Position numbers and translations under genes: made by a program. Source: Asterias amurensis (lineage: Eukaryota > Echinodermata > Asteroidea > Forcipulatida > Asteriidae). From it: a stretch of DNA of 64,000 nt. Every line of letters starts with the position of its first letter. Position 1 is the stretch's first letter. Shown here one piece after another: positions 1-11,200 of this stretch. Under the pieces are notes generated by a model, which had not been told where the DNA came from, searched no databases, and saw only the letters and a list, made by a program, of their open reading frames with translations. The stretch spans positions 10,774,335-10,838,334 of the forward strand of contig NC_092669.1 in NCBI RefSeq assembly GCF_032118995.1, written 5' to 3'.

Positions 1-780
1 ACTTCAAGGGTTCCTAGAGAGGGGAAAGAATACAACAAATGTTTGAGTGAAAAGGTGTTTTTTGTTTTGAGATCTTACATGTTATTATTATTAAGGACAC
101 AAACTGTTTACATGGTTAAACGGAATGCTTAGTAAAAACGTAAGCATACATCAAATCATAGTTTTCTCTTATTTTAAACAACTGTTCCTTCCACCGTGAT
201 TGAACTGATAAGATCAATTTACAAGCAACGTGCCCAGAATGCTATAAGTATTGACCATATTTTTTCACATGCTATAAATTTTCACTGTTTTCAGATTTGA
301 ATATTATTGTTTGTTTGTTTGTTAAATATTTCCTTCAAGGGAACTCGGCAAACCACCGCAGAACCAACACTAAAAGAGGGCAAGGGGGCCAATCAGATAT
401 GGCCGGGATTGTAGTCATAAGTTAGGACGAGTAACTTGCCCTAACTCGAGATAAGACTATAGTCTTTAAAACTATTTTTGAAATCCACCCAGGCAGTTTG
501 ACCCTTGCACTATGATGTCAAGAATGTATCAAACGCTCATTATGTCCGTAGAAATTTAAAACTAAAAGAAATACTACAACAGTCAACAGTAGCAATGCAA
601 TGTACACGAAATCAAATGCCAACCAACGTGTACGAACTAATTCACCAATTAAGTTTTAGTTTAAAACCAATACAAAAGGGGTGCTATCAGTGTCCCTAGA
701 CACCTAGATACACACCAAGATTCTACCAGCTATTTCCAGACGAAATATCCATTACACTACACAAACAAATCGTTACTTAC

Positions 781-820
781 CGATGTTTTGTGATGAAAAC
801 ATTTGGATTTTAACAACCAT
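781..820 (-). CDS. Possible first coding exon of an unrecognised minus-strand gene
   Basis: ATG at 820, codes MVVKIQMFSSQNI plus one base, then a strong donor GTAAGTAA at 780-773. The upstream DNA has an NRF1-like GC-rich box. The gene would continue off the left edge. It is too short to identify, and could be chance. Confidence 0.35.
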
Positions 821-851
821 CGTGAGCAGACGACATTTTATACGAAGATAA

Positions 852-873
852 TGCATTGCACATGCGCAACGTC
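852..873 (-). promoter_or_regulatory. NRF1-like promoter box
   Basis: The minus strand reads TTGCGCATGTGCAA, one or two mismatches from the NRF1 palindrome, about 35-50 bp upstream of the possible ATG at 820. GCGCCCTC-type motifs follow to about 955. Confidence 0.3.
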
Positions 874-1701
874 CGGGAACACAGCGCCCTCTCTCAATTG
901 AACCACAGCGCCCCCAAGGTCGAAACAAATTGGCGTAAATTGAAGATAGCGCCCTCTGCGTTCAATAAATATATTAAGGTTTTGGAGATAATTTAAAAAA
1001 ACGTTTGTACGCCCACATATGCATTTTTAGAGTATTTATATGATTAGATTTTGTTTAAAAAACACATAATATTCAAAGACTTATGTTTCTAGTTTTGTTC
1101 ATTATTATTTCGATGAATTTTGACCACCACCCGCCCCCCCCCCCCAAAAAAAAAAAAACTCAAGGATTAACCCCGGACCTATTTTTCCAAATTCATGACA
1201 AAGTTGTAAACTATTGTTGATGTGTTTAATTCAAAATGCAAGGCTTCCAATCCACTGCATTTTACTACACATTAAAGGGGATTCAGGTGGGAACAAAACA
1301 CAATGACCACAAAACTACTACAAATTAATAAACACTACAAATGGATGGATTCTGAGGCAGACTTTATGACTTTTAATCATATTTGTTGGAAATAATATTT
1401 ATAATAAACCTCCATTGAAATTGCTAAAATACATTTGTGGTTATTTGTTTTGTCTCTGGCTGTTACAGACCCTATTCCAAATCCACAGTAATAACATTAA
1501 AAATCAAAATAGGAAAAATAATACATTATTTTAAACATTTTTATTATTCTACTTCCCTTTAAATTAATGACCAAACTTTATTTGTTTCTAATTTCACTAA
1601 CTTTCGGGGAAGGTTGTATAACACTAAAATCAGTAAACCAGGTTACCCATAATTAATCCACTCAAATATATTTCACAATCATATCACTTTCAGAGAGCTG
1701 T
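871..1701. other. Intergenic, no gene seen
   Basis: AT-rich, with a short poly-C/poly-A tract at 1133-1158 and two GCGCCCTCT motifs near 890 and 950. I see no exon. Confidence 0.6.
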
Positions 1702-2073
1702 TAAAGGAACACGTTGCCTTGGATCGGACGAGTTGGTCTATTAGAAGCGTTTGAAACCATTTGTTATGAAATGCATATTGTTAGAAAGATGTTGTAAAAG
1801 TAGAACATAATGATCACACAAGTGTCACTCGAAATTGCACGGTTTTCCTATCACAATCGGCCATTTATGGGAGTCAAAATTTTGACTCCCATAAATGGCT
1901 GACCGTGTTAGTCGACAGGGTAAAAAGAAAATCACGCAATTTCGAGGCACATTTGTGTAGATCATTGTATTCTACTTTTACAATATCTTTCTAACCATAT
2001 ACATTTTACAACAAACGGTTACAGAACGTTTTTCAAAGACCAACTCGACCGATCCAAGGCAACGTGTTCCTTT
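1702..2073. mobile_element. MITE-C copy
   Basis: Inverted ends AAAGGAACACGTTGCCTTGG, with a perfect inner palindrome built on GGCCATTTATGGGAGTC around 1880. Non-coding. Two more copies occur in AP2A introns. Confidence 0.9.
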
Positions 2074-2469
2074 CAGCACCGAATTCAATTAGCGCTTTTC
2101 TATTGGGAACCAGTTACAAGTAATACACAAGACATGGCATTTTCACCGGTAACCATTTCTGCTAGGTAAACATTTTCCACGCTTAGCAAATTTCTGTGTT
2201 TAAAAGCTCTATACATAGTTTGTCCTATTAATAATTTGGTGTTCAGGATTCATAATTTGTGGAAATGAAACAAAGACAATGTGAAAATGAAAGACATATT
2301 TTTGAGTTATTCGAGTTAGGAAGCTTTGGGCAGTTATGAACAATTATTCCTACAGCATATGACCCCCCCCCCCCCCCACCCCCCTGTGCTTGGTTTTTTG
2401 TTAAGGACATCACATTAGAACGTTTCATTTAGTTCATGAAATGCAAGACTTAGATTCATGATAATAGTA

Positions 2470-2803
2470 AGAAGTTATTTTAATAAAGCGCTTTTCACAC
2501 CCGAAGGGCATCTAAAAGCGCTGCAACATTATTACCCCTTGTCACTGGGCCATTTAATTCTAAACCATCTCAGCTCCCAACAGCCTGTGCAACAAATATG
2601 CGCTCCTCGGCTCAATCAATCACAAGAACCATCTATGCCCTCACAGGCACCCATTTACCCCTGGGTGGAGAGAAGTAATTATAGTTAAGTGTCTTGTTCA
2701 GGGACACAAGTGTCATGACCAGGATTCTAACCCACAATCTGCTGAACAGAAACACCAGAGCTTGAGTTTGGTGCTCTTATTCGCTCAGCCACGTCACCCC
2801 CAA
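2470..2803 (-). mobile_element. SINE-1 copy
   Basis: A tRNA-like head at the right end (B-box-like TTCTAACCC on this strand) is followed leftward by the shared body with ATTTACCCCTGGGTGG. A copy of the same organisation is at 16905-17216. Confidence 0.75.
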
Positions 2804-2930
2804 ATGATAGACTCTACACCAGTGTGTCCCTTTTCATGTCTCGAAACACAAAGAGTGTGGATTTCACAAAGAGTTAAGACTAGTTTTATCTCTAGTAGGA
2901 AGAGTTACCTATCCCCACTTAGGACAAGCC

Positions 2931-3306
2931 TTAAAGGCATTGGACACTATTGGTAATTGTCGATGACCAGTCTTCTCACTTAACATAATGCATAAAATAA
3001 CAAACCTGTGAAAATTTGAGCTAGATCGGTCATCGAAGTGGCGAGATAGTAATGAAAGAAAAAACACCCTTGTCACCGGAAGTTGTGTGCTTTCAGATGA
3101 TTGATTTCAAGACCTCCAATTATAAATCTGAGATCTCAAAATCAAATGTCTGGAAAAATACTTCTTTCTGGAAAATTTTGTTACTTCAGAGGGAGCCGTT
3201 TCTCACAATGTTTTATACTATCAGCCTCTTCCCATTACTCCTTACCAAGTACGGTTTTATGCTGATAATTATCTTTAGTAATTACCAATAGTGTCCACTG
3301 CCTTTA
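2931..3306. mobile_element. MITE-A copy
   Basis: Full-length palindromic element with ends AAAGGCATTGGACACTATTGG and its reverse complement. The core is the GAGACCTC/GAGGTCTC type, degraded. Confidence 0.9.
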
Positions 3307-4659
3307 AGTTTTTAACATCTCCTATGACTAGTCCTTACTCTTTGTAAGATCGACCCCAGTTTTAAGACCTTATCCTCCGAAAGAAAGCCTCCGCAAGGGA
3401 ATAATGCCAACAAGTAATTGTGAAAAGAAATAATTCTTGAAAACATTTAGGTTATGAAAAGGTATACCCTCCTTTGCGTGCAGTAATGTTTCCTTCCCCA
3501 AGAAACTTATTGCCGAATACAAATACAAACTAAACTTATTTTTTTTCATTGTTAAATCTAAAAACAATGGGCCAGTCAGCAGGTTAACACGTTCATAATA
3601 TTATGTATAATTTTAATAAATTTGAATCTTTAACATTCGGTTCGTTTTAATACTTTTTACAAATATAATTTGTTAATAATAAATGGGTAGCGTACTAAAC
3701 AAGCTTCATAATATATAGTACATGTAATTATATTCCTCATTTATGAACCTACCTTAATACAACTATAACAAAAACACAAACCATTGTATATATTTTTTCG
3801 TCACAGATAACATTTCTTTTCAAATTTTGTGTCGGGTAACTGGCGTGGTAGAGAGATTCAGTCCCCCCGAACTGTGTACAAACTTCTTCTGAAAGCGCCC
3901 TCTTTGAATTGACCTCCTCCACCCTCTGTTAGGCCTAACAGTAGGAGGGTTAATGTTGTTGTATAAGTCAGCTATAAACTGTGATGCTCTTAAATGTTGC
4001 ATTACATTATGACATAGTAAGCCGACAACGAGGGCGAGCAAAGGAGACACAGACAGCGATTGAGCTCAACAGTTCTATACTATTAGATGGGAACCGGTCA
4101 AAACAATAAACATGACATCACACTTAGACTGGTATCCCTGTAAAGCAAAAATGTGTGCTTTCCAAAAATATCGCTATTGAATTTATTGCTAAGCAGAAGT
4201 TTGCAGGGAACCAACCAACAGACAGTACATATCACATGAAGTTTTAGCTGGTAAGCTGACCCTGCTAAGCAAGAGTTTTTGTGGTGAATGAAATAATGGT
4301 AGCCAGTCATTAACAATATACATCACATGATATTTAGCTGGTGAGCTGATTTTTTTTCTGTAAGTTGAAATTGAATAATATTACGTCCTTTTTGAACAAA
4401 GTCATTATGAGATAACTAGGAGGGAAATAATACTTAGAAAATGATATACAAAGAAATAATGTTGTTGGGGTTCAACCGAAAGTATTAATTACTGCACCAC
4501 TCTTTGTTCCAACGCAAACAATTCCAGACAAAAACAAGCTCAAAATGCTGACCTTTTTTTTAAATGCAATACTTTTATGAAAGCATCTCTTTTTTTCTGG
4601 TACAAAACTAACATCTGCACAGACTTAAAAATATTCCAACTAGATACACATACAAAGGG
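3307..4659. other. No gene seen
   Basis: AT-rich non-coding DNA downstream of AP2A. It contains one GTAGGAGGGTT motif near 3945 of the dispersed family described at 11.6 kb. No supported exon. Confidence 0.5.
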
Positions 4660-5197
4660 CTGCTTCAAACCGGTTTGTACCAGTTCAAACTGGATTACAT
4701 AACAGGTACAGACTCGTTCGAACCAGTACCTGCTGGTTTAGGATGGGTGTACAGGTAGTTTGTTGAATAAGTATTTCTACCGGCTGAAGCTGGTTACACT
4801 GTGCAGACTGGTCTGAACCAGTTTAATCTAGTTTACAATATCAAGTGCAAACCGGTCTGACCCACTTGCAGCTGGATTAGATCCACTTGCAGCTGGATTA
4901 GATCAAGTTAAAGACTGGTTTGCATTAGTTTGAACCAGTTTCAGCTACAAACTAGTCTAGACCAGTATATGCCGGTTCCAGTTTTATTAAATACAGGTAG
5001 ACAGGTCCAAATCAGTAAATGTACAGACCGCTTTTAGCTGGATTAAATACAGATACAAACTGGTCACAACCAGTGTAATCCGGTTTACACTGGATTAAAC
5101 AGGGGTTCAGACAAGCCTGAAGAAGCATATGTCAGTTGTAGATAGATTACATACAGGTTCAAACTGGACAGGACCGGATCTAACTGGTTTCAGCTGC
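4660..5197. repeat. Degenerate ACTGGTTTGAACCAGT-like palindrome array in the AP2A 3' region
   Basis: Roughly twenty short near-palindromes of the form CTGGT...ACCAG, spaced about 25-35 bp, fill the 540 bp directly after the AP2A stop codon. They read similarly on both strands, so a transcript could form a chain of small hairpins. Confidence 0.7.
4982..4988 (-). terminator. Candidate poly(A) signal of AP2A
   Basis: AATAAA on the minus strand, about 210 nt after the AP2A stop codon and inside the palindrome-rich 3' region. Other AATAAA-like sites occur further left, so the true 3' end is uncertain. Confidence 0.3.
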
Positions 5198-5275
5198 TCA
5201 AAACTGGGTGGATAACAGTTTCCCCAACTCCTTTGAGACGGCCTCTTTACTTGTGCGTAACGTCAACCGGTACAT
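5198..5275 (-). CDS. AP2A1: AP2A coding exon 23, last exon (residues 949-973 and stop)
   Basis: Codes [20 protein letters not shown] followed by LSTQF and TGA, the family C-terminus. The acceptor is TTTTTCAG. Confidence 0.97.
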   Translation of the reverse strand: MYRLTLRTSKEAVSKELGKLLSTQF

Positions 5276-8200
5276 CTGAAAAAAAAATAGAAACAAAATT
5301 GTACATCAAGACAAAAAATCCCATGAGCAAATGAGCAGTGTTCTCCTTTAATAGTGGTCCGCTGGCCAAATGCCGGTTAAAACATCCGTGGACCAGTCAG
5401 AATTCTCTCCAAGTAGTCCGGCTGGCTAGTCCAGTGTTGAAAATCGTCCCTATTTCGTTTGAAATATGGACTATTCAAAAAGCTGACGGACTACATGTAG
5501 CTAGTAAAATGACGAGCTAACTGGGGTGGATTTAACAAAGAGGACAATCTCGGACACATTTGGAACATCTCTCTCCACCATGCAAACTTTCAAATCCTTC
5601 TCATGTTCATCATGTTTACAGCAAACCTTACTAGATTGTATCTCCACGATGCAAAATTTAACTCCCTACCTAAAAGAACATAGCCATATAATATCTAAAT
5701 AAATTTTTCACCACTCTTATAGGAAAACATTTTGTACACTTGTCTTAAATAATCACTAAGATAAATAATACGTACTACATGATCTGGGTAGACAGCCTAA
5801 ATCACTTGAAGGCAGTGGACACTAATGGTAATTGTCACAGACTAGCCTTCACAGTTGGTGTATCTCAACATTATGCATAAAATAACAAACCTGTGAAAAT
5901 TTGAGCTCAATCGGTCATCGAACTTGCGAGATAATAATGAAAGAAAAAGTTGTGTGCGTTTAGATGGTTGATTTTGAGACCTCAAGTTATAAATATGAGG
6001 TCTTGAAATCAAATCTGTGGAAAATTATTTCTTTCTCGAAAACTATGGCACAGAGGGAGCTGTTTCTCACAATGTTTTATACCACCAACCTCTCCCCATT
6101 ACTCGTCACCAAGAAAGGTTTCATGATAATAATTATTTTGAGTAATTACCAATAGTGTCCACACCTTGAAGTGGCCGTCAGGCCTCGTGAGTTAAGCCTA
6201 TTTTATACTTCCTGCGAAAAGGAATGCGATACAAATTTTGAAGCCACAAACTCGCAAGCAGCGGAAACAGGGCTGTGAGGTCCAAATTTGCAACGCACTC
6301 TCCAAAAAAAATCTATATAACAAATCTTGAAACTTACCAGAGCAGCCTTGTTTGGCTCTAAACGAAGCAACACCCCAATCTGGGCGCTCTTAGAGTGAAC
6401 GATACCAGCGCAGACAAAGTTATCTGGGTTGGGATCAACACCTTCAAGAAGGCCTATCCCAAATCCAATCAACTGGTAAGAGTTAAACAAGAAAGAAACA
6501 TTAAAATTTACAATACTTATAAATATTTTCAATTTTATTAACTTGAGATTCAAGTCGTCAGTTGCACCATGGAGTAAAAACAAATTAAACAAAATTGGTT
6601 GACCAATTAATAAATAATGTTGCTTAACTATTATCTGCTAAGCAAAAACTGAGCAGGATATCAGTCATGTATATGCGGAATTGTGTTTTGGCCATAACCT
6701 CATTATGATAAGCAAAATTGTTTTGTGCTTAGTACGATTTGCACTAAGGCAGCTCTATGAAATTATAAACTGTGCTTGCAGAGCGAGTGGCTCGGTCATA
6801 CTCATAGGGTTAAGCGTGAAAAGGCCAGCCATTATCCCCCAGGGGGCAACCCAGGGGGCAACCCAGGGGGCAACCCAGGGGGCAACCCAGGGGGCAACCC
6901 AGGGGGCAACCAAGGGGGCAACCAAGGGGGCAACCAAGGGGGCAACCCAGGGGGCAACCCAGGGGGCAACCCAGGGGGCAACCAAGGGGGCAACCAAGGG
7001 GGCAACCCAGGGGGCAACCAAGGGGGCAACCAAGGGGGCAACCCAGGGGGCAACCAAGGGGGCAACCCAGGGGGCAACCCAGGGGGCAACCCAGGGGGCA
7101 ACCAAGGGGGCAACCAAGGGGGCAACCCAGGGGGCAACCCAGGGGGCAACCCAGGGGGCAACCCAGGGGGCAACCAAGGGGGCAACCCAGGGGGCAACCC
7201 AGGGGGCAACCAAGGGGGCAACCAAGGGGGCAACCCAGGGGGCAACCCAGGGGGCAACCCAGGGGGCAACCAAGGGGGCAACCAAGGGGGCAACCAAGGG
7301 GGCAACCCAGGGGGCAACCAAGGGGGCAACCAAGGGGGCAACCCAGGGGGCAACCCAGGGGGCAACCAAGGGGGCAACCAAGGGGGCAACCAAGGGGGCA
7401 ACCCAGGGGGCAACCAAGGGGGCAACCAAGGGGGCAACCAAGGGGGCAACCCAGGGGGCAACCAAGGGGGCAACCCAGGGGGCAACCCAGGGGGCAACCC
7501 AGGGGGCAACCAAGGGGGAAACCAAGGGGGCAACCCAGGGGGCAACCCTGAGGAATAGAGTAATGTGAAAAGGGGTTATGAATTGGTCTGGTGATTACCT
7601 TTCAATTCATATCGAAAGTATAAGTCTTCTCTATGATGCTTGTTCAAATGTAAACAGTTTACATGAAAAAACTCTGCACAAACTTTGATCTTGTTAAAGA
7701 GCAATAAAGGATGATCTCAATATGTCAACTATTACCTTTTTATGGCCAAATAGACATTGCAGATACCGGTTAATAACCATTTTACTCTCAAAATTTGCAT
7801 TTAGTAATGGCTTATCTATTATAATGACCCTGGACGCCAGTGACCAATTTCCCCTATTGGTTTTGAACACACTTCTCCAGCTTTGGCATTTCCACACCAA
7901 ATAGCCGCCACTGACGTCACGATTCCATTGTCGCGCGGGTTTGTTTGACCCCACATTTTTCAGAAATTTGGCTTGGAGCATTCTGGAGAAAACCCATTTT
8001 TACCATGTTTTAACGTGAGGTAAAAGACTCGTTATATTTTGTATGTTTCCTAGATGGACCCCAGCTATTAGAAAACTGCAATATCTATATAGATCGAGGT
8101 TTCTGACTTAACCGTGCTTCCAATCAGACTATTAGAAACTCACTTTTGTTTTGTTTGCATCTCTGTCCATCGGGAAGTTAGCCTTGAAAATACTCTGGTC

Positions 8201-11200
8201 CTCATGTGTAGAACTGAAACAAAAACAGACAAACTTGAGATATGTAATAGAAGGGGTTCGCCCCGGTGTTCCTGGCTGTGGCTGCTGTATGCGACGTAGC
8301 ACCTTAGTAAACCCTTATAAGGTGCTACATAATTGGGTCTCACAGTTCATAACTTTACTAATAATAATAATACTACAATATTGAAGTCTTATATAGCGCA
8401 CGTATCTACCAAACAAGGTACTCAAGGCGCTAAAAACAAGGTACTCAAGGCGCTGAATATATACAAACTTTCAGAAAGATATGTTATTGAAGTGATAAAT
8501 TATGATACCCAATTATGTAGCACCTTATAAGGGTTTACAAGGTGCTACGGCGCATTTAGCAGCCACAGCCATGAACACCGGGGCGAACCCCTTCTCTTTT
8601 CGATAAGCACACTGGGTTCTTTTACATGCGCTACACAACACATGGGACCAACGGCTTTACGTCCCATCCGAAGGACGAAGCAATGGTTAAGTGTCTTGCT
8701 TAAGGACACAAGTGTCACGGCTGGGGATTCGAACCCACACTCTGCTGATCAGAAACACCAGAGTTTGAATTAGGTGCTCTTAACCGCTCGGCCACGACAC
8801 TTCCATAATAACCCACCTTTCTGAAAAATTGTACATACAAAGTGCCTGGAGTACATTGTTGGTAGATACGTGCGCTATGTAAGACTTCATCATTTATTTT
8901 GTTTGTTATTTTTTATTATAAACTTACGCATTGAGCTGATTCCAACGGCTGAAGAAATCTGCCGATGACATATTGGTCGGCTGGAAAAACTTGGACAGCA
9001 TGACTGGAACCTTGAGGTTGATGTACTGCATGACACCTCCAGAGCTGAACGATCAAAACAAATGAAGAAAAATGAAAATCGGTAAAGGCAAACAATAAAC
9101 GACATTGGAAACTGTAGTGCCTCACTCGAACTTGCTCATACGTAGATGTAAATGTGGTGTAGGCTTTTTCCAGAGTATTTTAATAAAAACTTATCAATAA
9201 AAACCACAAGGGAAACTGACTGGGTAAATTTTGAAATGATTTTTGGGGTTGAACAAAGAATCGACTAGAGTGGGATTCGAACCAACGACCTCCGGATTAA
9301 CGTGTCGGCGCTCTACCAACTGAGCTATCTAGCCCTATATTGGCGGTGTCCCTATTTTGTCAATATCTTTGTTCGGGGGTGCCAGTCAGAACCCATACAA
9401 CCGTTAACTGACTGGCACCCCCGAACAAAGATATTGACAAAATAGGGACACCGCCAATATAGGGCTAGCCAGATAGCTCAGTTGGTAGAGCGCCGGCACG
9501 TTAATCCGGTGGTCGTGGGTTCGAATCCCACTCTAGTTGATTCTTTGTTCAACCCCAAAAATCATTAATAAAAATTTGGTTGATTTATCTAAGGGGCAAC
9601 AAATCAGAAAACAGACTGAAGTGGGTATCATGATTGTCTAGATGACCTGGGGCCAATTTCATAGAGCTGCTTAAGCAAAAAATTTGCTTAAGCACGAAAA
9701 TAGCTCGCTTGTTTTACACATGTTACTAGCCAAAATGTCATGCCACATACATTGCTTGTGACTGGTATTTAGTTGTTGTTTACTTAGCATAACAAGTAAG
9801 TGGAGTCTTGGCCGGTAATCTGATTTTACTAAGCAATGAATTTTTCGCTTAAGCAAAATATTTTGCTTAAGCAGCTCTATGAAATTGGGCCCAGCATTTG
9901 AAGATTACATGGCAAGACCCAAGATAAGCCATGTAGGGGTATGGTTGACACATTAAAAGGGCACTATTTGGTTTGGGTAAACTTGTTTGCTATTCATCCA
10001 ACCAACGGTGCACTCTTCAAGTGTCCACCGTACCTTAAAGGAACACGTTGCCTTGGATTGGTCGAGTTGGTCTTTGAAAAGCATTTGTAACCGTTTTTTT
10101 TATAAAATGCATATGATTAGAAAGATGTTGTAAAAGTAGAATACAATGATCCCCACAAACATGCCTCGAAATTGCACGGTTTTCCTTTTACCTCGTCGAC
10201 TAACACGGTCGGCCATTTATGGGAGTCAAATTTTTGACTCTCATAATGGCCGACCGTGTTAGTTCGCACAGTATTTGGAAAACCAGCAATTTCGAGGCAA
10301 ACTTGTGTGGATCATTGTATTCTACTTTTAAACATCTTTCCAACCATATGCATTTTATAAAAAACGATAACAAACGCTTTTTATAGACCAACTCGTCCGA
10401 TCCAAGGCAACGTGTTCATTTAAAGGCTAATGACATTCCCCAGCATGCACAAAATGCAAAAATGGATGCATTTAAAGGGAAGGTACACGTTTGGTAATTA
10501 CTCAAAACAAATATTAACTTAAAAACTGACTAATAGTAATGAGCATTGGAGAGCTGTTGATAGTATAAAACCTTGTGAGAAACGGCTCCCTCTGAAGTAG
10601 CATAGATTTTTAAATAGAGGTAATTTCTCACTAAAATAATAAAAGACTTCTAGCTAGAAGTCTTTTATTCCTATCTGAAAGCGCACAAATTCGTCCCCCA
10701 ACAAGGGTGTTTTTTCTGTCATCATCTTCTCCCAACTCCGATGACCAATGGCGTTCAAATTTTCACATGTTTGTTATTTTATGCATATGTTGAGATACAC
10801 CAAGCAAGAAGACTGGTCTTTGACAATTACCAATAGTGTACCTTCCCTTTAAGTAGCCCCCCCCCCCTCCCCTCCCGAAAAAATGTCTGTCAGGCGATTC
10901 ATGGTATCTGAGTTTTTTCTGAAACAAAAAGTCGCATCCCCTAAAGGTGATCCCCTGGCTACCGCTTCCCACGTTGTGTCGCAAACTTAGGTGTAATCCC
11001 TGGCTGCACAACAGTTATAAGAACTGTATGGCTTCTGACTGACAGGCACCCCCAAACAAAGATATTGACAAAATAGGGAGACTGCCAACATAGGGCTAGA
11101 TAGCCCCCTTGGTTGAGCGCCAATCCAGATGCCTTTGATTCAAATCCCGCTCTAGTAATTTTGTCTTTGTTCGACCCAAAGTCAATAAAAACGTAAATTT

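Noticed and set aside
6681..7568. Long reading frames on both strands (GATQ, GGNP, WVAP, LPPG repeats)
   Set aside because: They are four readings of one 12-bp minisatellite with no stop in several frames. It lies inside an AP2A intron, and no splice or start context supports a protein.
9464..9536. A genuine tRNA-Asn gene
   Set aside because: It is part of a longer repeat present at several places and has a two-base insertion in the acceptor stem, so I treat it as SINE-derived.
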